From Seminavis robusta (Eukaryota; Bacillariophyta; Bacillariophyceae; Naviculales; Naviculaceae), in assembly GCA_903772945.1 (NCBI GenBank), contig CAICTM010001902.1:1-20953 (forward strand): a DNA stretch of 20,953 nt, in the 5' to 3' direction. The notes below the pieces were generated by a model. It saw nothing but the letters and a program-made list of their open reading frames with translations, searched no databases and had not been told where the DNA came from. The position numbers and the translations under genes were made by a program. Position 1 is the first letter of the stretch. Each line of letters opens with the position of its first letter. Of this stretch, positions 8,837 through 19,092 are shown in pieces.

Positions 8837-11034
8837 ATGATGTGGAGCCTTGGGTTGGAAGACGTGCCGGATTTGCCTGAAGCACCACGGACAGTACAAC
8901 CGGATTACCATCGTCTCTTCGTCAAATTCATGAGTGGCTGCACAAGAGGACATACACCAAGGCGGCTCGCTTCAACCTAGTGCTTTGGCGCATCCAACCA
9001 CACACGTGCCGACTACTTGAATGGCGTGCGTATGGTACGACCGATTTTGACTTCAAAGACCTCGAGAGAATCCAACTTGCCGCTCTCTACTCTTGAGCAA
9101 GACAAGAAGGCTATTCCTTCTACATGCCCATCAAAGGTGCACATGAATGGAACCTCGGCAATCCAACCAAGTCCGGTCCTGTGAACGAAGTGGTCAGGAA
9201 GTCAAGAAAGCGGAGACTCAACACCGCGGCAAAAGTCCTGTGCCACCAGGGATTTGACGGAAACGAGTATCGCAAGGTGGTCATGAACTCTACGGCAAAG
9301 GAGCTTTGAATCGACCACCGTACAGCCTGCATGTTAAGCAGCAAGTCCATCTCACACCAGACGGACGACATCTCCAAGTTGAAGTATCCGACTACAAGCC
9401 GCATCCAGACTTCCTTTTTGCGCTCAGTTGCAAGGTGCATTGGTCCAAGATATTTCGGAAGAAGACAATGCCCCGACCAAACATTCTTGGGGTCGATGTA
9501 TACCGACTTTTGTGCCATCTCGGATTGGCGAATTAATGGAGGCGTCCTTCAACTAGGGTATGGCGCCGCTGGTCGGGAAGATGCATTCCTTTTACTCCCG
9601 AAAGCGATCCCAAGCTGGCTCCCAAGCACTGCAACGCAGCCTACCGCAACATTCTGAAGGCTGTCTTTTTTTCGGCTCCATTTCTTGGCTGTGGCGCTCC
9701 TCATGCTGGTGTTCTTGGGAGTAACAGCATTCGGAAGTTTGCTGCAACTCTGGCAAGAGGGATGGGTGTTACTGCGACGAAGTTGACATCGAGGTCGCTG
9801 GAAGGCTCGCTTGTCTGGACGGTTTGTTGATGCCTACATTTGCCTGAACAGCCCTGGATGACGCCCGTGTTGCCGAAAAGCTTTGCATGGGGGCTCTTAT
9901 TGCCTACAAGCTACACCCGAATGCCAAGAGAGTGACTCCCGACTGGTTAATGAGCATGTGGTGCCAAGGACACATGCCTTTTACGACGGTGCAACGACAT
10001 TTCGCTCTCACTTGGCTCTGCCTCTTTTGTGGGCTGCTCTTGACGAATCTTGGGAGGAGAGGATGGAGCCTCCCGTTCGTGTTAGGATCCAAGATGCGTA
10101 CGAGCGCATCAAGGCCGATGTTCCTGTTGGCGTCAACCCTGTGGTAAAGTGCCTCTCTCTATTTGAACGCACAACACCAAGCTCCACATCAAGAAATCGA
10201 GCCGATGGATACGGGAGGCGGCGGTGGCACAGCTGGTGGCACAACGGGAACGACCGGCCAGCCAAGCACTCGTCAAGTTGCAATCAGTCCGGCAGGTACG
10301 GCTATGCAAACGCAAAAACAGGTACGAACGAACGAGGAGATTCTGACAAGGATTATTGCGCAGCACAACCAGCTCCAGCAGCTCATAGCGCAAGAAGGTA
10401 GGACCCGCGACAGTTCGGCTGCTGCTTTGAGAGGCTGGTTGGGAGCTTGGCTTGGCGCGGAGCTGACGAAACTCAATGGAAATATTTGCAGGTAAGTGTG
10501 GACTTGTGGCTGTTGGCTATTGCAACTATGGCTATTACTGCTGCTAACTATGTATTTTTGTATTCTTTTAGGATTGCTGTTCAGCCTCCAAGGATGGCAA
10601 CACCTGATCAGGTAGATGGTAATCTTTTTAGAAATGGGTTGACTGTGGAAAGGACTCGCCGGAATGGCCAGACTAGCCTCAGGTACAGACAAGCTGTGGC
10701 CACCACCCCTGCTGATAGTAGGCCTGCCAAGCTAGCCAAGTACAGAACTGTTGGCTCTGCTTGGCAAGAGTGGATGCATGGTATTGGTGGCAACAAGCCA
10801 GCCAAGAACTTCACTGCTGATGATATCAGGGCTTGCAAGTCAACCTACTCCAGGAGGAAGCCACTCTGGACTCTCATGGCTACACTTGTGAATGCTCAGA
10901 AAGCTCCAGCTTGGGTCATCTCCAAGATTGAGGAGCATTACAAAGGAAGTGTTTTGAATATTACTGCTGCCATCAAGCAGGACACCATTATGGGCAGTCT
11001 GCATGAGGATCTTTGTATTGTTCGTGCTCAGTAA
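8837..11034 (+). pseudogene. Decayed tyrosine recombinase of a Crypton-like element, with C-terminal GCR1-like domain
   Basis: A single protein can be followed across all three plus frames, broken by several frameshifts and an in-frame TGA at 9094-9096. Pieces in order: N-terminal region from ATG 8837 (shift near 8930); WLHKRTYTKAARFNLVLWRI, then SFYMPIKGAHEWNLGNPTKS (about 8930-9180, frame 1); a frame-3 segment from about 9201; HPDFLFALSCKVHWSK (about 9400); a catalytic region with NSIRK at 9723-9737 where HxxR is expected, RGRWK at 9790, and a candidate tyrosine in VDAYI (about 9830); and EHVVP to VNPVVK (about 9945-10150). From about 10148 a frame-2 stretch with a Gly/Thr linker and coiled coil stays open to 10491, is joined over an 80-bp GT-AG intron (10492-10571), and ends at TAA 11034 in a basic domain (W..WMHGIGGNKPAKNFT...YSRRKPLW) resembling GCR1_C. 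The family call comes from remembered diatom recombinases and motif order. The His-to-Asn change and the shifts mean it is inactive. Confidence 0.62.
10492..10571 (+). other. Intron in the recombinase 3' region
   Basis: The donor CAG|GTAAGT and acceptor TTTTAG|G join ...GNIC-R-IAVQPP in frame. The intron has a T-rich 3' half. Its survival, with an open exon on each side, contrasts with the frameshifted 5' part. Confidence 0.6.
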
Positions 11035-11819
11035 AGTTGACCTTAGTTTAATCAGCATGGTAGCCATGCCTTATAGTGAGTCTGTTACATGGACTTGATC
11101 TTTTTCGTTTTCATGTTGGACTTGCGATTTTCGAACACGTAGTGGTAGCTAGCTAGCGAGCGATTTCGTGGACTTGTGCTTTTCGAGCGTTTTCGAGATA
11201 ATAGATAGAGGTGCGACGTTATCTTAACGGTGAGTAGTAGAGGTGCGAGCCTCATTTTTCTTACGGTCGAGGCGGTGACCTTTCGTTCGCTCACTGGTAT
11301 TGACAACGATCAACCAGCATACACCAGGTGTTCGATACGGTGGATACCTCTTGATACCTCCTGTAGGATCCCCTACTACTCGTACAGGCTCTCAGTATTC
11401 CTCTCAGTTCTGGGATATACTTTTACGGTACCTGTATGTCGCCCAGTGGTCAAACCAGCGAACGAGAAATTGCGAACTATTGCTGTCATACATGTCGAGG
11501 ATATTTTTACCAAACTCTCACAAACTACTAGACTAGTCTAGTCTAACTGACCGTCGTCAGATGACATGACAGCACTGATACGGGTACGTGTACTAGAAAT
11601 GGCCCCACCAGAATAAAGCCCATGGGTCTAGCTAGCTAGCTACCCGATAGCCTACTAGCTAGCTAGCTAGAGAGCAGAAGTGGTGGCCCGAACGACACCC
11701 GACAACTAAGTACCGTACTATCGGGGCACAACTGCAGCCATCTGGGGAGTTTTCTATTCTTTCCAGCCTCTACAACTGTACTTCAAATTACCAACACGGC
11801 TACCAAAAACAGACACCAG
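11035..11819. other. Region between the recombinase remnant and the HK2 3' end
   Basis: No gene is supported. Two copies of the AGAGGTGCG-type core seen in the 7265-7460 minisatellite lie at 11202-11246. Runs of CTAGCTAGC occur near 11143, 11627 and 11655. The 3' boundary of the recombinase element should be here but is not marked by a repeat I can see. The last part should be the HK2 3' UTR. Confidence 0.45.
11202..11246. repeat. Two scattered copies of the minisatellite core
   Basis: GATAGAGGTGCG and GTAGTAGAGGTGCG lie about 30 bp apart, the same spacing as the shorter units of the array at 7381-7440. They may be a remnant of the same repeat family outside the 890-bp element. Confidence 0.5.
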
Positions 11820-14800
11820 CTAAGCCAACTCCGATAGTGGTCTAGTCTCCAAGATTCGAATCAACAGTGTTCGCAGCTCATCAACTTTGCACGGGATTGG
11901 TTTGAGTTGAAACTCATCTGCGCCAGCATTGATGAAATGATTTCGAATGTCGTTCGCAGACAGGCCACAAATGATACTCTGGACTCCCTTGGATCGCATG
12001 GCTTGAACAGTTTCAGTTCCCAAGAGCTGTTTCTCAGTAGAGGCCATGTACCTGTGAATGAAGGAGGACAATGAGCAGAAGAGTTAGGTGTGACTCAATG
12101 TTTTCGTCAAGAGTGATCCAATGGACAATGAGAACTTACTGGTCCATGAAGATCAAATCTGGCTGCCGCTCTAGAGATTCACACAATCGCAGGGCAGCCT
12201 CGCCACTGGACGCTTCCTGGATAGACCATGATGGCTGGACTCTTCGAATTGCACGGACAAACAGTTTTCGAACCATGGAATCATCGTCCACAAACAAGAC
12301 TTGCAGTTCGGTTGGCAGCTCGGTAGCTTGAGGAGACACAGGTTCAACCGACAGTGGCCGAGGTGGTGGTTCCGCCGAGATGTCATTCGTGGTGTTGGAT
12401 CCCTGCTGGCCGATTGTCGCGTTGTCACTTGGTCCCGACGTCGAAGCTGCTGCCGCCGAATCAGTGGATTTTTGATTTGTTGCGTCTACTGTACTGCCGC
12501 TAGAGCGATTGCACTCGGCAGCAACCACGTCGTTGGACGGCTCACTCTCACAATCCGTCATAACCAAGGATTCAATCTTGAGTGGTGGTGAATTCAGTTG
12601 TATTACAAAGCATGCCCCTGGTTGGCCCTCCACCCCACTGTCGAAAGAGTTGTCCAGCCACAAGCTCCCTCCCATGGAAGTCATGAGTTTTTGACTGAGG
12701 CTGAGTCCCAATCCAGTACCCTGATGAAGGAGGTCCAAGCTTGGCTGGTACTTTTGGAACAGATTGTCTCTCTTTTCCAATGGTACTCCAGGACCAGAGT
12801 CTTCCACGTAGAGTTGAACTTGATTGTTCTTGAGAATCTCAGCCCTCAATCTGATAAAGCCCCTTTCTACAAACTTGGATGAATTCCGGGCCAAATTCAA
12901 AACAACCTGCTTCAAACGGATTGAATCCGTTAACACAAACAGGTTCTCGGGGCAGGAAACAATCACTTCAAAGTTTGCTACTCTTTTGTACAAGATTGCA
13001 GACACTGGTTCCAGCACATCTCGTAGAAGATCAGTTGGTGATTTTGTAATCTTCAGTTGATTGCCAGTGGCGCGGTGGATATCAAGCATCGAACGAAGGA
13101 AGTCATTGATGAAGTGGAGGCTCGAATTGACTACTTCAATGTCCTCCCTCACAAGTTCGGTGCTTTCGGGAGTCGACATTGGGTTTGGCTCGTTGACAGC
13201 GGTGGTGATAAAGGAACAGGCAGATATGGCAGCTGACAGAGGGTTCCTCACCTTTGATTATGGACGCATGAGAAGGCAAGGTCAGCGGCGATACGAAACG
13301 AATACACCATTCGTGCTTTTTTGCGAGCTGCATCCTCTTACCTCGTGGCTCAAAAACTCATTCAGCTCCCTCTCTGCTGTGGTAGCTTTGTGGGCATTCT
13401 CTAGCACTTTCTCAATCATGATGTGCTGTCGCCTTTCAACAACACAGGAGAAGGCCAAAAATAGAATAGACACAAACGCAAAGCAGCAAATGGCAACAAC
13501 CGTGTAGAGGATGGGTTCATTTGTAATGTACTGCTCCTCCATGTTTTTGGAAGGGTAGACTCGAAGAACATAGTTGGCATCACTGCTGAGGGGAATCGTG
13601 GAGTATGCCCGATTCTGGGGGCTTGCTCTCATGTGCAGGTATTGGCTGACATCGGTAGACATACCAAGGTCAGCGTACTTTTTTGAGCCATGGTGCTCTC
13701 CCATTCCAAGGAACGTTGCAACATCGCCATCCACTTGATATGCAAAGGTCTGGTTGAACGAGTTTTCAACCTGACAAATCACCCCTTGGGACAAGGATGG
13801 CAGCAGATTGGTAAATAGGATTTTCCAATAGATATTTGTGGCCAGCACACCTGCCACCTCTCTTTTGTCTTCGTCAAAGGAATCAAAGACTGGGTAAGCG
13901 AGAAACGTGCTGAGCCCGTCGACGTACTCCTCGATATTGTGCCGAAACTGCGAAAGACGAAGATTGGCTTCCAGCCGTTCCCTAATTTCCGGAATTGGAA
14001 CGGCTGCGCTATTCAGCACTGCCTTCTTTTCTTTCACCATGGACTCTATCAGACCAGCTTTGAGAGCCTTGGTCTGAGCAAAGTTCATATTCAAGACTCG
14101 CTGTCTCGCACCGTCAATGGGGCTACACACAATGGAGGTTGTATTGGCACGATGCGGAAACAAGACATGAGAAACATGTGAGAAATGTAACGATGAGTGT
14201 CCACCTAGCCAGCCAACTTCTAATATACTTTTTTGCGACATACCTTCGTTGCCAGAGCGGTATGAATGGCCCACTTCCTTCCGGCTCATCCCCAGGGGCG
14301 ACAATCCCACCGTTCCTCCAAATCTTGGGGTGATATCCTGACTCCTCGTCCAGCACGGTCATGTTCAGTTTGGCACCTCCTGGCTGTTGTTGTAAGTTCC
14401 GTTGCCTCCCAAAAGCTTCATCCTGGGTAGTTCGGTGCTTTTTATCTTGCTGAAATGCCTCGTCAATATGGAATCGATGGTCCATGGCATACTCCTCCCA
14501 ACCTTCACGATGATCGTTGCTTACTAACGGCATGTAGTGAACGACGTGCGAACCCGAGACGGATCGAAAATGCGATCCAAGCTGAGCGAAATCAGGTACG
14601 GTGACATTCGGAAAAGTCTGGTTGGCTTGAAGCGCAAACGAGGTGATCTCCGTGGACATCCATGCCGCAGCTCCCAGGTGTCGTTCGACCAACTGGTGGA
14701 AAGATTCAATGACTTGGACGGCATTGTCCTCGAAATTAGAAATGAATTTCTCTTCCTCTTGATTACGGGTGTATTTGAAAATGCCAGTGGAGACTAGAAT

Positions 14801-14992
14801 GGTTGTCATCACTAGCACCACCATCACGGCGCAGCGGAGGATTTGAATGGTTCGAGTCTCGGTCTGTGCAATCGATGCTGCCTCTAAAATCGAATGGTCC
14901 AGATCACTTCTACCATTGCTCTTGGCAGATCCACTCTCGGATCTCATGGACGGAGACGGCCCCTTGCTGCTGCTAGCACTGGTAATCGGCAT
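11820..14992 (-). CDS. HK2: CHASE-type transmembrane hybrid histidine kinase
   Basis: Four exons: 14992-14244, 14122-13342, 13251-12140 and 12051-11820. Three GT-AG introns (121, 90 and 88 bp) keep frame, giving 957 aa. Domains: Ser-rich cytosolic tail 1-50; TM1 about 51-73; extracellular CHASE-type sensor about 74-453 (TFPNVTVPDF, HYMPLVSNDHREGW); TM2 about 454-477; coiled linker with VERRQ; HisKA with phospho-acceptor H509 (LSHEVRNPL); HATPase with N633, D661-SGPG and GTGLGL 688-693; a Ser/Thr/Asn-rich linker about 735-820, longer than in HK1; receiver with D832-D834, phospho-acceptor D880 and K931. Intron 2 falls inside the H-box codons exactly as in HK1. Intron 3 splits the codon right after the phospho-acceptor Asp and has no counterpart in HK1. 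The kinase core is nearly collinear with HK1; the N-terminal tail and the linker before the receiver differ most. It should act as a membrane phosphorelay receptor with an unknown ligand. Confidence 0.89.
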
Positions 14993-17088
14993 GGTATAGA
15001 TAGATTGTCTACTGTTGTGATGGAGACTCCCGTTATTGGTTGTCTCTGAACTACTACGAGGTAGCTAGATTAGCTTGAGGACGAGTTGTTGAGGAAACAA
15101 GATTGGTGCTTCTTTTTGGCAGCTGATGGACTTCTCAATTGAGGCACAATTATTAATCGACAGCTTGCTCGCCTTTTGGCAGATTAGCTGTGCTCCCGCT
15201 TCAGCTGTACTTTACGGAGGCTCCGGTACAGTCGTACAATATTGACGCAGACGTAGTGGTAAGCGGTATCCATACATGTAACACCTCTATATCACCAATC
15301 CGTCTGCTGAGAAGTCATCACGTCATCACAGCTTGAAGATACATACATGCTCGGGAGACTATTAATTAAAAAAATACAACTCTAGTAACTGTCTACTCAG
15401 TACAGTACTCTACTATTGTACATGTAGTAGTACATGTATGTATTAATATGGAAGTAAAGGGTCACAGGTGGTGGTTGGGTAAGTATCGGTACCGATAGGG
15501 AAGGGGGAAATACACCATTGCTTTCATTCAAGGAGCCACTTTAACACTGGGGTAGTACATGCATACGTACGCTGTACTAATACCGTTTACAGTACATCGT
15601 CTTTGTCTTTCTGGACAGTGATTTACAGTGCTACCGTACCGGTACGAGAACTGTTTACCACTGCCTTGGTCATGTTTTACCGTGGCCCTCGATTTCTCCA
15701 CACCCCAGGATTCTCACGTTGCTCTCTGCAGTTTGGCTGTCGACACATGAGAAGTGCAAGCGAAATGCCCCCGTTCTGGTGCTACTATGCATACTCTAGT
15801 AGCTAGCTATCATACAAGTACTCGTAGCCACCGCTGTGGTGGCTCTTCTCATTGGCCGGTACGGTACATCGGAGCAGTCCAGCTTGCGAGCTTGTAGGTG
15901 TGGGGATTGGTGCAAGGAAGACAGCTTGTTTGCGACCACTTCGCTTCCCACACATTGCCTCGGCTCTCATTTACTGTACCGTACATATGCATTGATGAAA
16001 TCATTCGCTTGCTTGTGGAATGTTGCTTCATCTACAGGATTTACATGTAGCTGGTACCACCTCTAACCAGGCAGCTAGGTGGGGCTGCTGGATGCCTGTG
16101 AAGGGTCGGAGGGAGCAACCTACTAGTACCAGTGTCATGGTAGGTCAAGCCAACTCTTGCAGCTAGATCCAGGGAATGGCGATGTATGAGACAAGAACTG
16201 GCTGGGCTTTGTTTGTGGCTGCTCTTCTTACCGTAAAGAATGCATGGCTGGATATGCATAGGTCAACACAGGCAGGATTGATCGTCGCCCTCCCCTCCGA
16301 AACGTTCACTTTCTTCTAAAGTCCAGCACCTCGTTGGGTTTCAATTGTCGCTGCTCTGGTAATTTTAGAGGAGCTGCTAGTTCTAAGCTCGGTTGGTGTA
16401 AAAGGAGATTTCTGCTCGTACCAGGAAGTCTCTTGTTGGCTAGTTGGAACTGAAGCGGCCGCTCTGAGTGGTAACAAGCAAATTCTGGGCGGCTAGCTAG
16501 CTGCTACGGTAGCTAGAGCGGCCATGAAGCAAACAACCACTGTAGACTGTCATATCGACAAAAGAAGCACCCGGACAACCCAACATTAATGCACCTATCG
16601 GTTCCTGGCGGGTCGTCGCTTCTTTTTCCCTTTTGCAGCTGAATGCCTGTCATACTAAACAGGGGATACCACCGTACAGGTTGGAGCAAATCAGTCCGGG
16701 TAACGGTTTGAACAAAATTAAGAAAACTTGCTTTTGGCACATCAGCGTACTGTAGGTAGTATAGTAGCTAGGTTTTTAATCAGGCAGTTGCCACCTGGTA
16801 CCGGAGATACACTAGCTAGCTTGCTCTGATTGGGACGGTGTGAACAGCCAGAGCAAGGAACATCAAATAATGAAGCAAAAGATTTTAATCAACAAGTCAT
16901 GGGGACATGGGGACCATCCCTCTGTTCTCGGAAACGTCAGTCTGAAGGAAGACTTCACACCGTTCTGCTGGCTGGTACGCACCACAAACACGCACACAGC
17001 ACACAACCCCAACCCGTTTTTTGCCATCTGCCGTACTGGTACCATCCAAACTTTCTTGACTTGTCTTCTGTAATTGAGTGAGTGAACA
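14993..17088. other. Divergent intergenic region between HK2 and the SET gene
   Basis: This 2.1 kb should hold both promoters. Frames are short, overlapping and unrecognised. TACATGTA palindromes occur at 15273, 15419, 15431 and 16042. TAGCTAGC occurs near 15801, 16493 and 16811. GTAC-centred motifs such as ACGGTAC and GTACCGT recur (about 15859 and 15978). No inverted-repeat element was found. The 142-codon minus frame ending at 16897 is a Leu-rich antisense shadow of the SET gene's CAG-rich start. Confidence 0.5.
15314..15329. promoter_or_regulatory. Possible bZIP/CRE-type site upstream of HK2
   Basis: GTCATCACGTCATCAC is a tandem 8-mer with a central ACGTCA, about 320 bp upstream of the HK2 ATG. 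ACGTCA/TGACGT cores bind bZIP factors and act in CO2/cAMP-responsive diatom promoters. Function here is only an inference. Confidence 0.22.
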
Positions 17089-19092
17089 ATGGGCAAGAAA
17101 CAAAAGCAGCAGCATCGCAGTGGCAGCAGCAGCAGTGGGGATAAGAATCCCGGCCAACAGTCTTCTGCCTCTGCATCTTCTGGGAGAGGCAAGTCTACTA
17201 GTAGTCAACAGCAGCAGCAACAACAGCAGCCACCGCCACAAAATAATAAAAATCCACAACAAAGCAGACAAAATAATGTACAAAACAAAACTCAGCAGCA
17301 GCAACACACTCCACTGCCACCGCAATTAGAAGAAAAGTTTCACGAAATTGAAAAATGGATGCGTTCCGAGCAGCAGGGAATTCTGTGGGTGCTGGGCTGT
17401 GTGACGTTGGGTTGCTTGTTTGGATTTGGCATTGGGAGTGGATGGTTGACCGGTGGAGCTTCCTTCTATTACTCTTCTTCTTCTACTACTATGCCAGTCT
17501 CACCGTGGCGTGTCGAATTGGGAAGCCGTATTCGGGGGAGTCTCTGGTATCAGACGCTCTTCTTACAGTCGTCCTCTGCGGCACAAGCACCACCCTCTGC
17601 CCTGCTCCATCAAAAACAACAGACTGCCATGTATGCGGTCTTGAGAGAAGCCGTTGTGCGCGAGAAAAATGGATTTGTTCATCCTGATTTGGGCATTATG
17701 ATTCCGGCACCTTGTGGAGCACCCCGTGGCATTGGCATGGTCAAGGACGGCTGGCACAAGTGTCAATCGGCATGCAATCCAGGAGTGGCCAAGGAAAAAA
17801 TGGATTTGCATCGCAACCAACAAGCCAAATTGATGAGAGCCAATGCGGCAGCATCTGCCTATGATGATCCCGACAATTCCACCTCACGAGTGCTATGGTT
17901 GCCACCCATTCCGGATCATACCGTCTATAAACAAGAAGAAGTCCTCGTACGGGTCCCACTCACCTTCCAAATGACACGACAAGTTGCACTGGATACACTC
18001 CTCCCACGTATTCCCGGAGATGTCCAACGCAAAGCCAATCCACAGGATTTGGATGATGCCGCATTGCTCGTGTTGTTACTGGCACACGAACGAGGAGTGG
18101 GACGACATTCTCGATGGTTCCCCTATATTGCCTCACTGCCCCGGGAACCCACGTGTGGATACAGTAGTCTGTTGCGACAGGCAACTGCCACTCCGACTAC
18201 TCATCAATCTCAATCGCAACAACAACAACAACCACAAAACACAGCTGCCAAGTTACTCCAAGAAGAATTGGGTGTGGATACGTACGGTTGGAAGGGGGAA
18301 CTTGCCAAGGCACACAAACATGCTTTGCGAATCGTCCATGGACTGACCAAGGATTATGGAACGCACATTTTGCATCCCGACGGCATGACAGCCATGACCA
18401 ATCTGGAATGGGCACTCTGTCAAGTCACTAGCCGTGCCACTGCCGGAAGTGAAGCATATGGAAGTTTGCGCATGGTCCCATTGGTCGACATGATCAATCA
18501 TGATGCTGCCGCGGGAGGATTTGTGGAATTGACTGGAAAGGAACGATTGGGTACGTGACGTGCGTGCATCGCATCCAATAGATAGATGGGGCAACGAATC
18601 AATGTATTTGTCGTGATTGGGTTCTCTTGCTCCCTCCCTCTCTCTCATCTTCAAATATTCTCTTTGTTTCTATTCTATACTATAGCCCATGGCAACTTTC
18701 TCGATGCCACGGAAGACAGCGCTGGGACCTTTTGTGTTCGAAGTGTACGACATGGACGTCGCAAAGCCCTCAAAAAGGGGCAAGAATTACTTGTGAATTA
18801 CAATGTCCCACATTATAGTCCGCTCGATTGGTTTGTCAGTTTGGGATTTGTCCCACCGGAACGACAACAACAATGGGAGAAAATTGACGCTGCTCTACCA
18901 CGCATACGACAAGACCATGATGCTGCTGACGCGGATGTTGATACACAACAACAAGAATTGTGGGATACCAAGTATGGACCGGAACTCTTGGCGCAGTACA
19001 AGGAGCAGCAAAAAAAGAAGAGAAACAAGCACAAAACAACAACTACTGAAGAAGCCACCACCACAACCACAAAAGAGCAGACTGCTAGCTAA
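17089..19092 (+). CDS. SET-domain protein methyltransferase with Q-rich N-terminus and membrane segment
   Basis: Two exons, 17089-18550 and 18686-19092, joined over a 135-bp GT-AG intron in frame, give 622 aa. ATG 17089 has a good context (ACAATGG). Residues 1-75 are low complexity with a Q tract near 40-47. Residues about 97-122 are hydrophobic (GILWVLGCVTLGCLFGFGIG), a likely single membrane anchor. The SET region of the LSMT/SETD3/SETD6 type follows: GFVHPDLGIMIPAP near 195, VLVRVPL near 285, LDDAALLVLLLAHERG and SRWFPYIASLP near 321-351, an inserted Q-rich loop about 364-383, MVPLVDMINH at 462-471 (the SET NH motif), and GQELLVNYN at 519-527 with the catalytic-type Tyr near 526. The C-terminus is Lys/Thr-rich. 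Only about 80 residues follow the SET core, so the Rubisco-LSMT substrate-binding domain appears absent. It probably methylates lysine or histidine on a non-histone protein; the substrate is unknown. The Gly codon at the splice border becomes Ala after joining (RL-A-HGNFLD). Confidence 0.84.

Noticed and set aside
9120..9518. 132-codon minus frame
   Set aside because: Shadow of the recombinase remnant; the motif series runs on the plus strand.
6650..11819. An LTR retrotransposon between the two kinases
   Set aside because: No long direct repeats, reverse transcriptase or integrase-core motifs were found; the blocks are explained by two inverted-repeat elements and a recombinase remnant.
16897..17325. 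142-codon Leu-rich minus frame resembling a membrane protein
   Set aside because: Antisense of CAG/CAA repeats in the SET gene start; the Leu runs are complement of Gln codons.
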